Source of the DNA: Ophiosphaerella korrae
Lineage: Eukaryota > Ascomycota > Dothideomycetes > Pleosporales > Phaeosphaeriaceae
Direction of reading: 5' to 3'
Assembly: GCA_028456385.1 (NCBI GenBank)
Contig: JALNQF010000015.1
Location: 390,518 to 454,517 of the forward strand
Length of the DNA: 64,000 bases
Shown here: one piece after another, positions 23,187-34,313 of the stretch
How the letters are laid out: each line of letters opens with the position of its first letter
Numbering within the stretch: position 1 is the first letter of the stretch
Translations under genes and position numbers: made by a program
The notes under the pieces: model-generated
Seen by the model: only the letters and a program-made list of their open reading frames with translations
What the model was told of the DNA's origin: nothing
The model's database searches: none

Positions 23187-24835
23187 CTAAGCTGAGCCCA
23201 TCTCACTTCCATTCCTCAGGTGCAACTTCGATTTTGCTGAATCGTAATTTTCAACACCGTTCATATCGCCGTTCGCTGGCATTTGTGCCAGCCAGCTAGG
23301 TGGCGCCATTCCTGTCTGATCATGAATTGTGCTTAGCAATGGTGGCAGGCTTTGAAATAGATTCCGGATCGGTGCTCCTGGATCCGCCACTCCATCACCT
23401 TGCGCGCCAGTACTCCAGACATTGATCTTAGGCTGTAAGCCTTTGATGGCATTTGCGTTCGCGTCCGCAAGACGTTCGTAAGTTCCTTCTTTGAGCATGA
23501 GATATTGCATCTGTGACGAAATCAAAGTCAGCGTTTGTTGTGTCGTTGATCTAAACTTGGATGAGCTTACAAGACCCTGTGGGCCACCAAGGACATTGGC
23601 AAGATCGCCATATGCCTTCGCCATTGCCGTCAGACCTTCGGCTTCACGTTGCTGGGTAATAAGCCTTGCTTCGGCGTCTCGTTCCTGGCGGATAAACTCG
23701 GCTTCTGCTTCTCGCTTGGTGACAAGGAAATTGGCTTCCGCTTCCCGCTCCTTGGCTTGAAAGTCGGCTTCTGCGTCGCGAAGACGACGATATGCAGCAG
23801 CTTCAGCGTCGGCCTGTTCACTGAATTTCTTACCTTCTGCTGCTTTCTCTTGAGCGTACAACTCAGCATCGGCTTTCTGCTGCGAGGACTCCTTCTCGAT
23901 CTTTGCCTGTACGACCTTTGTAGCTCGGAGACGCTCAAGTTCCATGAGCGCCCTCTTCTTCTCAACGTCAGTATTGAGCTCCGCATCCCTTCGTTCAGCC
24001 TCGCGCTTAGCATTGATGCGAGCAATGTTCAAATCATTGCCAATCTGGATTTCCTTATTTGTGAGCTTTGCGTCTGCGGCAGCCTTCTCAGCTTTGCGCT
24101 CTGTTTCCAATACTGCGGTCGCGGCATGGATCTTAGCGACTTCTTGCTTCGTCTTGCCTTGTTTTTCAGCTTCTCCGACTTCTCCACGCATGCGAGCGTC
24201 GGCAACGTCAACTTTGGCTTGGTTAAGGGCGCCCTCATGGGCTTTGCGGGACAAGAAAGCAAAGTACTCCGATCCAGGGGTGTCTTGGAGCTCCTTTACA
24301 TTGGCATTGTATACACAGAGTCCAAAAGAGTCAAGCTCAGACTGTACCTGTTGGATGACTTTATCCTTGAACACTTTACGCTCGCGAAACAATTCCTCCA
24401 TTGTCATTGTTGAGACGATGCTTCGAGTCTCACCCTCGATGATGCCTTTGACAATATCTTGCACGTGATTACGACCTGCGGCTACAGCCACAGCTCCCTT
24501 GGACGCCGGCGGACGGCCATCAGATTCACCAGTGAGTAAAACAGCGTACTTCCGAAGTGCTTCCATGCTATCTTTAGGACCAATGGTAAAGACAGCTGGC
24601 AAACTGAACTGGAGCTTCTCAATCGTCATGGCCTGCATCTGCATGCTGAAATCGAATGGCGTGATGCTGATTTTGGTGACCTTTTGGAAGGGGTATACAA
24701 AGGCCTGCATTTGTCAGCATGGTGCATCATACATTTGTTATCAATCAGTACCTTCTTCTTGATCAGAACCTTGTCGATCCCCACACCCGTGACTACGAGG
24801 TAGGAATTCGGCTCTGCAACATGATACCAAACCAT
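23187..24835 (-). CDS. floA: Flotillin-like SPFH/PHB-domain protein
   Basis: Three exons on the minus strand: 24835-24752, 24704-23571 and 23510-23187; 513 residues. Flotillins are scaffolds peripherally attached to plasma-membrane microdomains; in filamentous fungi the single flotillin supports polar growth. The N-terminus MVWYHVAEPNSYLVVTGVGI leads into the PHB/SPFH domain (AFVYPFQKVTKISITPFDF, QFSLPAVFTIGP), followed by the long Glu-Ala-rich coiled coil of tandem EAE/REAE repeats at about residues 180-385, and a C-terminal block beginning MQYLMLKEGTYERLADANA. The second intron (23511-23570) is exactly 60 nt and has no in-frame stop; it has GTAAGC, a GCTGAC branch and CAG, and family alignment supports removal. 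The symbol follows Aspergillus usage. Confidence 0.93.
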
Positions 24836-26017
24836 ATTGATATAAAAGTTGAATGACTTTGATGTAGTGTCAGGGTCGGGACTGTTTTAGTTGAGTGATG
24901 TTGAAGAGATAGGTATGAACTTCGACCGTATATGAGCCCCTTTATAGTCTCGGATTGATAAAGATGGTAGATATGTTGGATGTGTCAATGGAGAGTGACA
25001 ACTCTTATCACCAGTATGCTCGCCTGGAACCGTAACACTACTTTGATCCCAAGGTAGTAAATAAAGTATTTATGGTAGTATCATCAGGCAAATCAGGCAA
25101 CATCACACAGTGCCTTTATACAACCTCAGTAATTGGGCAGCACCTAATTCATGGTGTGAGTCTTGACCGCAAAGCCCTGAGTATGCACCGGTGGCGATTT
25201 TGGGCTTAGCGTACGCTCAATGAATGGTTGAGCCACACGCTAAGCCCCACCCACTGGGCTTGAAACGGCTAGGTAAGTTGTTCTTGGGATACCTAGTCAG
25301 CCTTGTTGTCCACAGCCACATTCACTCTAGCTTCGAAATCCGGTCTAAAGCCGAAGCGTAGTCTTCTAGAAGGTCTCATGGTTTTGTTCAGTAAACTAAA
25401 ATAGCCAGTCAATGTTGTGTTGCTACTTGTTTCCTGCCCTTTTTGAGGCTGAGGAGTAGCCTGAGCAGCATCATTATCTCATAAAAGAGCCTAACGACAG
25501 GCAGCAGGAGCAACAGCACAACACAGCCCCTACTCGTTCCATCTCACCCACCTAATATTCTACTCATCTTGGCCTCGCACCATATTCCGCTTCAACCTCC
25601 GAGCCAAGCCTTCCGGCCCCGCTCTAGGTATCTTGTGGGCCTTAAACCTGGCCCCCCTCATCATTGGGTACCTCTTAAAACACGGGTTCTGTGCTCAACC
25701 TCAGATTCAAGGTACTGTGATCACGAGACATAATATACGAGCTGAACACGACCTGCGCCATGCAAGGCTGAATCAGGTAGATCCAAAGTGATGCTTCCAT
25801 AGCTTGCCTAGATCCGTTGCCACTGAAACTGGAACCATAGCTCTCTAGAGACCGGCTCCGGACATAAAACACTCAGACATATGACAAGTCATCACATGCT
25901 CAAATCTCATACCAAGGCACACTTCATCGACGACATTAACCATCATCCATCGCGACATATCAGTGTTGTTGTATCTCCTACAGTCTCCGATATAACAACC
26001 CCTGAACCCCATAACCC
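24836..26017. other. Large divergent spacer with hairpin and an odd open stretch
   Basis: About 1.2 kb between the flotillin and the gene at 26018. It holds a strong inverted repeat at 25202-25247 and, at about 25501-25790 on the plus strand, an open stretch without ATG that includes a hydrophobic segment (both are in the findings). No complete gene is supported. Confidence 0.5.
25202..25247. repeat. 46-bp two-part hairpin (nested inverted repeats)
   Basis: Outer arms GGGCTTAGCGT (25202-25212) and ACGCTAAGCCC (25237-25247) are perfect complements. Inside them GCTCAA (25215-25220) and TTGAGC (25228-25233) pair around a 7-nt loop, with only 2 and 3 unpaired bases between the stems. It could be a transcribed structure, a palindromic protein site or a transposon relic; the sequence alone does not decide. 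Confidence 0.85.
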
Positions 26018-26746
26018 ATGGACAAAGATAATTTACCGCCCTCGTATTTAGAGTCAGTAGGCCACCCACGACAACCCTTTCACTCCCCTACGTCGTCACC
26101 TCCAATGCGCGGCCAAGCCCTCCTCGACCAATTAACATTGACCCGCTCAACACACATCCAATCCATCATAGAAAGCTATATCCTCCCTGTGATCGAAGCC
26201 CAGGCCAGTTTCGGAATCTCCACCACCACCCTCGCTCTGCTCCCATCCGACATTCCCCTTCCCGCTGTTCCCGAAAAGTCTGAATTTAGTTTCGACACGG
26301 TGGAAGCCAAGGAGGGGGTGGAAGTCATTGGTTTTGCGAGCGACGATGAGCCAAAAGTAGTGCGCTTGGAGGGCCAGATGAATCGGACCGAGTTTTGGCG
26401 GATCCAGGCTGTTGTAGGGGAGCTGGAGAGGGTGTTAAGGGAGAAGCTAAATGAGAGCGGGGGTTTGGCGGGGTTGAGGAGGCAGACGGGCGTTGTGGGA
26501 GGGGGCATTGGGGAGTTTGAAGAGCAGCGGCAACCACGGCGGAATTTCTTGGGTAGAGTGAGATCGGACAATCGGGCGCTCAGTAAGAAGCCAGAGGCGA
26601 GTGTTGAACGGATAGATAGCGAGGTAGGGATAGTTCTTGTGAAGGCGCGGTTGGAGGAGATATGTTTGCGGACGGCCAATGAGTTTGGGCTGTATGATAC
26701 CATGACCAAACAGTGTGTCACTATAAGAGTGGATGCAAGATGCTGA
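26018..26746 (+). CDS. Hypothetical protein
   Basis: Single exon, 242 residues, not recognised. ATG 26018 follows ACCC and starts MDKDNLPPSYLESV. The first half is a helical-looking region (LLDQLTLTRSTHIQSIIESYILPVIEAQ) followed by a Pro/Ala linker; the middle is acidic, then a helix-rich section (FWRIQAVVGELERVLREKLNE). The end is VERIDSEVGIVLVKARLEEICLRTANEFGLYDTM, which looks folded. No signal peptide, membrane span or Cys/His motif is seen. Length, codon quality and placement between two confident genes suggest a real cytosolic or nuclear protein, but no function can be offered. Confidence 0.65.
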   Translation: MDKDNLPPSYLESVGHPRQPFHSPTSSPPMRGQALLDQLTLTRSTHIQSIIESYILPVIEAQASFGISTTTLALLPSDIPLPAVPEKSEFSFDTVEAKEGVEVIGFASDDEPKVVRLEGQMNRTEFWRIQAVVGELERVLREKLNESGGLAGLRRQTGVVGGGIGEFEEQRQPRRNFLGRVRSDNRALSKKPEASVERIDSEVGIVLVKARLEEICLRTANEFGLYDTMTKQCVTIRVDARC

Positions 26747-26913
26747 AGAGGTAGAAGAGGTAGATTCGTAACTTTAAGGACAACGTTTTTGATATCCCAA
26801 ATTTGAACAGTGAAACATGCCTCGACTCCAAACACCGTGCCATGCATATTGAGCATGTATGCAACACAATACTCCAAAACGCCATGCTCTGAAGAACTAA
26901 AAATGTGTCGAGA

Positions 26914-29231
26914 TCAAAAGTCGTACCCCACACCAACATTCAACCCCATCCTCATATTTTCCACCGTCTTGCCTCCTACACCTTTGAGCATTGCTAGCGA
27001 TTCCAGGTCAAGTACTTCGACATCGTCCATCTCCATTAGGCAATTCACAATGTTGTCTGCCTTCTTTGCCCCTACACCCTTGAGAGCCCTGATTTGACTG
27101 ACGTCGCGCGAATTGATAATTTTCAGGAGATGCGTTGTCCGTGGTGTTTGCTCGCCAGGATTGTGTGATGCGGCTCCCTCATCTCGGAAGATGGGAAGTT
27201 TCTTGCTCGCCTTTTTGGGTTTGCGTGAGGCCTTAGGTTTGTATTGAAAGCTATCATCCGAGGCATACGATTCATCATGATTAACTTCAGGTGGCGGCAA
27301 GAACTCGTCCTCGTTGTCAGATTCCATTATCGGTTTTACTATTTTCTCCTTGGCTTTCAGAGGCACCATAAGGGTTGATGCGGGTACAGCTAGCGAAGTT
27401 GACATGATAGGTGCGGATGCATGCTTCATCGTTGTGCCTTCTTTGTTTCCTCGTATACGGTCCTCAAGCTTCTTCATTTTCGTTTCTAACTTGACATTTC
27501 CCGGGAAGAACGGTTGCGCCAATCGGAACATTCTCAAGGCACTGGTGTCTTCCCCGCGCGCAAGATGTTGTTTTGCCATTAGCAGAAATTGCAGCCCTTG
27601 AGACTTTCCATCTTCCTCTTGAACATCAATGCGGTGTTCCAAGTCATCGAGACGCTTTTGTAAATCTGCTGACAATGCAGGCGCGGCAACCCCATTGTCC
27701 TGGAGTGCCTTTTCCGCAAGTTTCTCTTCTATCCTTTGCGCAATTAGGGCTTCGATCGATGCTTTTGTCATAGCAGGCTCCGCGTTACGTGCCCGGAAAG
27801 TACTATCTGTTGTTCGGAGAGACTTGGTTGGCCGTGACGTGAAGGTGGGCTCGGCTGCTCGTTTCTGCCCATCTGTCCGTCGCACACCCTGGTTCTGTGA
27901 TGGAAGGTTAGAAGTACGATTTGCAGGCTTGCGGGAGTCTGAGTATACAGAAAATGCTTTGACGGGCTTTTCCCCTTTTTTCTGCTTTTCTGGTTCCGGC
28001 AAGTTGACATTATGCGCTGCCGCTAATGGTCGCAAAGGCTGTCGAGCGATATTTGATCCTCCGATGCTGCTTGTTGCTAGAGGCTTGGTCATCGTTCGAA
28101 GTACGGGGTCATTCTCCACTTCAGCAACTTCAATCTTCTTGGTGCGGCTCGCAAAGTTGAGTGAGCTCAAGGTATCTAGGTGGTATGCCCGCGTTGGGGC
28201 AAGATTCAAAATCATGACCGTCAGTCCCTTGTTCTGGCCAAGGGACAGAATCCTTGTCATCTTAGATTCGCGATATGGTATCCGGTTCTGTTTCTTGTTC
28301 ATTGCTTCTACACATTGAGCCAGTACGAAGAGAGACTTGTTAATAGCAGAGCTTTCGACTAGGCGTTCTCTGTTATTATCTGTGCGACGATTGTCTTCTG
28401 AGCCAGCCAAATCAATACACGAAGCACGGCTAACGTGTATGGTGGTCTCGGTTGTCTGCGTGATTTTTACACAAAGTATGGCATGCGATCGTGAAGAGTG
28501 TGCGTTCAGCTATACTTTGTCAGTTGCAACGTGAAACAGCATCCGACGACACTCACTTTGGTTGCTGACGTGGACCGGTTCATGTTCGCCTGGTCGTAAA
28601 GTTGTTCAAACTCTTTGAGGGTTGTGCACGGCTTCTCTGTCAAGCCGACGACGACGGTCTTTCCATGGTAGTCCCGTATAGGAAGTCCTGATGGCGTTCG
28701 CTTCTCTGGGGGCTCGAACAGGTCATAGACGCGGTCACAATAGATTTCAAAATATTCCAGCGCCACTTCCACCTGCGTCGCACTAGCCGAGTCCTTCTCA
28801 ATCTTCTTACATCTTCGGTAAATCGCGCTCAAAAGCCTTGGAATAACACCTCGATCTGCCAGTGACTTTCCTCCACGCATGGTGTGCGTCTTGCCAGTAC
28901 CGGTACAGCCATGGGCAAATATAGATAAATCGAAGCCATTGAAGAGCTGTTTTACGGTGGGCGCAACTGGTCACGTGTCAGTCTTTGGCCAGCGCCTTGT
29001 CCACCTGAGTATTGACATACTCTCTGCATCGAAAAGCTGCTGCTGTGTCGCGTCCTGTTCGTAGACAGAACTGAATTGGAAGCTGAAGGACTCGGCGTCG
29101 TTCTTCGGGCTCGGCAGCCGTACTATTGTTGCATTGCTTTCGCCGTCGACGTTTTCTGCGCTGACAATCGTATCTTTGTCGAGCTCGTGCTTGAGCAGTG
29201 GCCGAATTCGCGCTACGACACGGACACTCAT
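26914..29231 (-). CDS. Kinesin with C-terminal helix-hairpin-helix (Kid/KIF22-like)
   Basis: Three exons on the minus strand: 29231-29021, 28966-28557 and 28509-26914; 738 residues. The N-terminal motor domain (MSVRVVARIRPLL) has the P-loop GCTGTGKTHT near residue 90, switch I SSRSH near 212 and switch II DLAGSE near 240, and ends in SSLNFASRTKKIE. A basic Ser/Thr-rich linker and a predicted coiled coil (LQKRLDDLEHRIDVQEED) follow. The last 70 residues contain two helix-hairpin-helix units (IRALKGVGAKKADNIV and LAMLKGVGGKTVENM). A C-terminal HhH is the DNA-binding signature of kinesin-10 (Kid/KIF22) chromokinesins, so a role at chromosomes on the spindle is inferred. Introns are 54 and 47 nt, both GT-AG. 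Confidence 0.88.
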
Positions 29232-30407
29232 GGTAGATGACGACCGAGGCGGATGTGGATGAGATGGACGTGGGAAATAACAAAAGTCTAAGTCTACAGA
29301 GAAAAGAATGCTTGCGGATTGACCTACCGTGACGTCGAGCTTGAACTGAGCCTTGCGAAGAGCTATCCCAGTCGATCGTGTTTGCTTCCCTGACCGCCCT
29401 TCGCGTGTTGCCTTAGCAACTTGTTCGCGCCTAAACGAAAGTGGAAGCAGCACGTGCATGAACAATCATCATGTGCCATAAGTGCGCAGAAGGCTACAAG
29501 ACTTTAATCTTCAGTCTTTGTAGCAAATTCGTAACTCTAAGCCCATATCATTATCTTATCAAAATAGCTGGTGACTTCGGTCACGGTATCCGATGAGATA
29601 TTGGGCACCAGCGAACGTGTTCATAAAGTCACATGAACGTGTCGCAAAATACATGCATACTTAACCTAGAGACCAGTAGCTGTTCATAGTATATGTTGGG
29701 GAGTAATCAATTATTCTGCATGCCGGCCTCTATATTGAGGCCTGCAGGCCTAGCAGTTAACACGCAAAACAGCTTCATGGTCGCATTGGATGAGAACGGC
29801 CCGGCTAGCTGCCGAAGAGCCTCATTCTCCAAATTCTATTCCTGGTGTATTGATTAATTAACTTACCCCACTAAGAGCCGCCGGAAACCTGGGCAACGAT
29901 TTGTGTGGCGAGACGCCAAAGAGGCTCTCTTTGTGGCAGTCCATATGCGCTTCTGATTGGTTTGGCCTCCACGGCATGGTGAAACATTTCGCTTATTTGT
30001 GGGAGCACCACCACCACTCCTCAAGTTACCTCTAAGGTTCTTTCAGAACGGACCAGTGACACGTACAAATTGCAGGCTACTGCGACAATGCTGGGCCAGT
30101 GCTCCACGATGGGCTATTTTGAAGTCAAACGGTTGTTGCAGCGGCTAATGGAGCTTCAAAACCAAGCAGTGGTCCTACTCAACCCAGTTTGGCCGGACAT
30201 CTAGACCGACGTTTTACTAGAGACGAACGAGTATTGCTGTGTTTCTTGTCTGTCTTTTCTCGTTGTGTTTCCTTTTGTCGATCGTTTCTCTCATAGTCAC
30301 TCAATCCCTCAATCTCCTTCGCTCTGTGTTTTGCCGTTTTCTACTACTCGCAAGCGCGCGTCGTCTTTCTCTTTGATCTTTCTCTTAATTCAGAAGCCAT
30401 CTTGAAG
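29232..30407. other. Divergent spacer kinesin/secreted protein
   Basis: About 1.2 kb without a supported gene. It contains a perfect 14-bp palindrome at 29738-29751 and, from about 30230 to 30390, a long pyrimidine-rich (CT) tract directly before the ATG at 30408, typical of strong fungal promoters. Confidence 0.55.
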
Positions 30408-31918
30408 ATGGCTCTTTTCCCGAAGATATTGCTGCTAGCAGCTTGCTCGAGTCTCGTTACTGCAGGACCAGTGCCGAGAAATGAGAGACGGCAGCTGTGA
30501 GTATTATTTAATCTACTACTGATTGCGTTCCACTAATCTCACAAAGCTTCAAAAGTTACGCAAATACTACGACGCAAGCCCCATCCACTGTCAAATCTAT
30601 ACAGGTCTCTGTTCCAGGGCCCACTTCATTTCCAACACTCACTTCGGTCACTGGCGTCTCATCCGCATCCTCCCCACTTCCGGACGGACAGCTAGTTAAC
30701 GCTGATACTGCACTTGTTATTGAGCCTATACAACGAACCGTCATTACGCATATCATATCTGCTATAACCTTTCTGAATCTCAAAGGTGAGCCGATCGCCA
30801 CACAAAATGCCGAGACCATTCTGTCAACCTCCTTCTTTACGCCTACGCCTGCGCCTCCCACCTCGGTGGTACCAACCTCAAGTGTCTCCCCTGTATCATC
30901 TTCAAATCCCAGTCCGTTGGCGTCGCCACTAGAGAGCAGTACTGTGCCTCTATTGGGTACCACCACTTTAGCCTTTTCTTTAAGCTCGCAAGTGGCGGTC
31001 GAAAGTGGGCCTAGAAACGGAACAAATCTTCCATCATTCACATACTCGCCTGACGAGAGCGAGACTAGAGCTTCATCCATTGTCTCGGTCCCCATTGTGA
31101 CCAGCAAGGCGCCCATTGGAAATAGCACGGGTTTGCCAGGGTTTATCTATCCAGGATCATCGCAAAGTGTTCAACCTACAAGCACGGATATAAGCTCAGC
31201 AGCTACACAGAGCTCTTCTATCTCCAAAATGCCAGAAGAATCTGTCCCCAACGCTACGGACTCGACCACACGTACGCGTATTATCATTACAAAGACTGAA
31301 TATACGACGGTGTTCCCGTCATCATCTGTCATTGTAGCGTCTTCAGCTGCCACCCAACAACCAAGGCCTCCTCCGAATGGTTCAGAGCTCATTGCAGGAT
31401 CCACACCTGCCCAGGGTCAGCAATCTATAGCACCTTCGTCGCTTGTCACTATCTCAGCAACTCGACCAGTACTACCGCCGGTCATCGTTACACAGTACAC
31501 AACGGTCACACCAAAATCTAATCCTGCTGGAATGACCACTACCCCAGCGGGCCCTGTGTCCACACCCAACACCCCCACGCCGTCAACAGCAGGACTTCCA
31601 TCACTTTCCTCGTCATCGCTCATCTCACCAGGTTCGTCATCTAAAGCACCAGACACTCCTGCCCAACCATCGTCTGTCGCAGCTTCGTCAAGCCCTCCAC
31701 AAGCTTTATCGTCAACTACACCTGCTGCTCAATTACCATCTCCTTCTTCAATGAAGCCGCCTCCCCCAGCAGTGCCGTCGTCGACATCAGACGGTCCACT
31801 TATTATTAACCCAATTGCATCCAGTCAATTGTTTACGGTGACCGTGACAGCCACAGAAAAAGAAACTGTTACAGCAACGGCGACAGTAACTGTGAGTATT
31901 ACTACAAGAGCTCAATGA
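30408..31918 (+). CDS. Secreted Ser/Thr/Pro-rich protein, probable cell-wall glycoprotein
   Basis: Two exons, 30408-30496 and 30547-31918, 486 residues. The first exon encodes a signal peptide (MALFPKILLLAACSSLVTAG), with cleavage expected after TAG or VTA, then a dibasic-like PRNERRQ site. The mature protein is very rich in Ser, Thr, Pro and Val, with no Cys-rich domain and no catalytic motif; such sequence is normally heavily O-mannosylated. The repeated phrases VTQYTTVTP and TEYTTVFPSS are typical of fungal wall proteins. The C-terminus (TVTATEKETVTATATVTVSI) ends in TRAQ and lacks a hydrophobic GPI-addition tail, so it is probably secreted or wall-trapped rather than GPI-anchored. Function is unknown. 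Confidence 0.8.
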
Positions 31919-32299
31919 AGATAGGTAGAAAAGAGTAGAAATTGAGATACCTGAGGATATACAAGTCGGACGCGTAATTTAATACCCAGCAAAAGCATAG
32001 CATGTTGATCCTGCTATATGAGTATTTTCTTTTGGCACTATAATTGAGATATAATTGAGCTACGGACAACCTTTGCATATTATTATGATTGTGTTAATCG
32101 GTTGTGTAGCATAGCTGTTTGAATTTATATTTTTTGGCTGAATTGGTAAACCCTAGTTGCAGGCCATTTCATTTTGACACTTTCAACATCCTGTTGGTTC
32201 CAACATTATGTTAATAACTAAGGGATTATTTTATCTAGCTCCCCATGGGTTACCAGTTGGCTTTATTTCGCCTAGATCCGTAGCAACTTACCTCTTGCA
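31919..32299. other. Convergent AT-rich spacer
   Basis: About 380 bp of 3' flank between the secreted-protein gene and mlo2. It is AT-rich and has no open frame or repeat worth naming. Confidence 0.55.
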
Positions 32300-34126
32300 T
32301 TAGTAGCCGCTTTGCTCCCGCCTATTGTCGCCATCCGCACCTCCTCCCCCCTCGCCATTATTGTCCCTTCTACTTGCTTTGGCTCCACCAGCAGCTTCTT
32401 GAATGCCTTGTGTATCACCCCTTAGCTTTGCAAAATATGCCTTGATATCTTCTGCGCCAATAGCCTGGCCACTTTCTGCAAATGGCTTGAGTAGCAGGGA
32501 AACCTTGTCCTTCAAATGTGCGTAAGCCATAGCACCTTGAATTGCTTGCACACGATCCATATTGTTGAAGGCAGCCTCGCCCCGGTCGAGAATTGAACCT
32601 GTACCAACGGATTGCGCGCCGTCACCATCTTCGGATATAGGAGGCTCGTAGGTATCTTCTTCCTCAAGAAGTTGGGGGTAAGCTTTGAGATGCGAGAAAC
32701 AGGCTGTACAATGGCAGAGATAATCGCGAAAATCGGGTTTCAGAAAAAGGGAAAAGGCGTGATTTTGGGCTGTTAGAGAGAGAGGGGGTAGAGTGGCATG
32801 TTTGCAAATTAATGTATCATCCTGCTTCTTTGGTGTCAGAGGTAGAATTGTGGTTCCCTCAGGAATGATTGGAAGCGTGCCACTAGGTTCTTCAGATTTC
32901 TGGCGCTTAGCTGAAGCTGGGACCGAGAGGGTTGCCGAGAGGGGTTCCTCCATATCCTCAGAAGCTTTACGCTTTTTGGACGTGCCGTAAATAGACTCTT
33001 GAGTGCCCACAGCGGCCTCTACTATTTGGGATTCATTGAGAGTATTGTCACAGAAGACTGGTGGTAGGAAGCCAGCGGAACCCGCATAGCTCTTAATCCA
33101 GGGGTTGGCCTCCAGGCACTTATAACAGATGAAGTGGTCAAAGTCGTCTTCTGCTGGAAACCCTGGAGGCAAAGGTGGGTCATCCTCTTCATCTCCGACT
33201 TCTGCTGCTGTATCATTGCCGTCGAGGCCGGCATTATTTGCTAGCGCGGCATGTATAGACGTAGGACTGGCGGGTGCTGCACTCTCCGTGGGTTCATTTA
33301 CCCTTCTAATCGTCGTAGGCTCGTCTTCCTTCCTGGCATCCATGGGGATGTCTGCTTCTTCATGACTTTTGTTTAAGCTATCCATCTTCTTATTCTTGAT
33401 TAGTTTCGCATACTCCTCACGTTTGTAGCCCACGAGACACTCTGGATGCCACCAATCTTCACCACACCCTCCATCCTCGACAGTGCCCAGTCCCAGGCAT
33501 TGAAACATTGTACCTTTTTCTTGATGAGGGTCATAATCCTCAGCGCAACCACAAAATATATTCCGGAAGTTCTGGTTGTATTTGTTGCTCTTTGCAGGCT
33601 CCCCACCAGCTACATCTCCCTTCAGACCAGTCTCCGGATTCACGCGGAGTGTGCATGGTGCCGTCTCCGGCATGCGAGCTGTACCGCAATCGCATATGAA
33701 GTTGCGCTTGTTGAAAAGCTCAACAAGGGTGTGCTCACCATGGCAGGATATCGAACAGGAATAGCAGACAGCTGCAGGTGTGTATGGATCAGTGGACGTG
33801 GCAGGAGGGGGGTTGCAGGTCAGGCAAGCGTATAGACTCTGACGAAGTGGACCAAGGTCGCGCGTGCATGTATTGAATTGCTGTTGAAGGTCAGTTGAAG
33901 GGCATGGTAGAAGACGGCTGTACTAACATATGGGAGGGCCTCGCGGGCTTCGGCCTCGAGGCTGAGCTGCTCCTTGATGAAGCTATCATAGAGATGTCAA
34001 CCACTGACTGTCTGGAAGTAAAGTCGTATGTGCATTTACTTACTCGGCTGCTGTCTGTGAGTTTTCGGATGCTTGGGAGATGCTCCCAGCGCGCGGCTTC
34101 GATGATGCGGGTTGTGAGTCGGCCAT
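32300..34126 (-). CDS. mlo2: UBR-box and PHD protein, Mlo2/UBR7 family
   Basis: Three exons on the minus strand: 34126-34044, 33982-33928 and 33880-32300; 572 residues. The family (fission yeast Mlo2, animal UBR7) has a UBR-type zinc box followed by a PHD-like finger. Here the UBR box spans about residues 46-125 (LYACLTCNPPP, AAVCYSCSISCHGEHTLVELF, NFICDCGTARMP) and the PHD-like part about 150-205 (NIFCGCAEDYDP, MFQCLGLGTVEDGGCGEDWWHPECL), with CYKCLEANPW further on. An acidic linker and a C-terminal domain with CHCTACFSHL complete it. In animals UBR7 is a histone H2B ligase; in fungi substrates are not settled, so ligase activity is inferred. Introns of 61 and 47 nt are GT-AG. The stop TAA lies just before a GTAAGT-like word that is not needed. 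Confidence 0.9.
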
Positions 34127-34313
34127 TTTGGCAGTGACGTCGCAGAAGAAAAAAAGCACCTTGAATTCCCGCCGAGTGGAGAACAAAAATTCAAGACAAG
34201 TCGTGGATGTTGGGTGTTCTTGTCATGCTGGATTCAGCTAGAAAGTGAGGTGTGAGATTGGAGATGGTGGCTGGTGATTGGTCAAGCAAAAACCACTTTA
34301 AGTCGACAACCTG

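Noticed and set aside
23511..23570. Treating the stop-free 60-nt flotillin segment as normal coding sequence
   Set aside because: It has GTAAGC, a GCTGAC branch and CAG, and removing it restores the conserved family junction.
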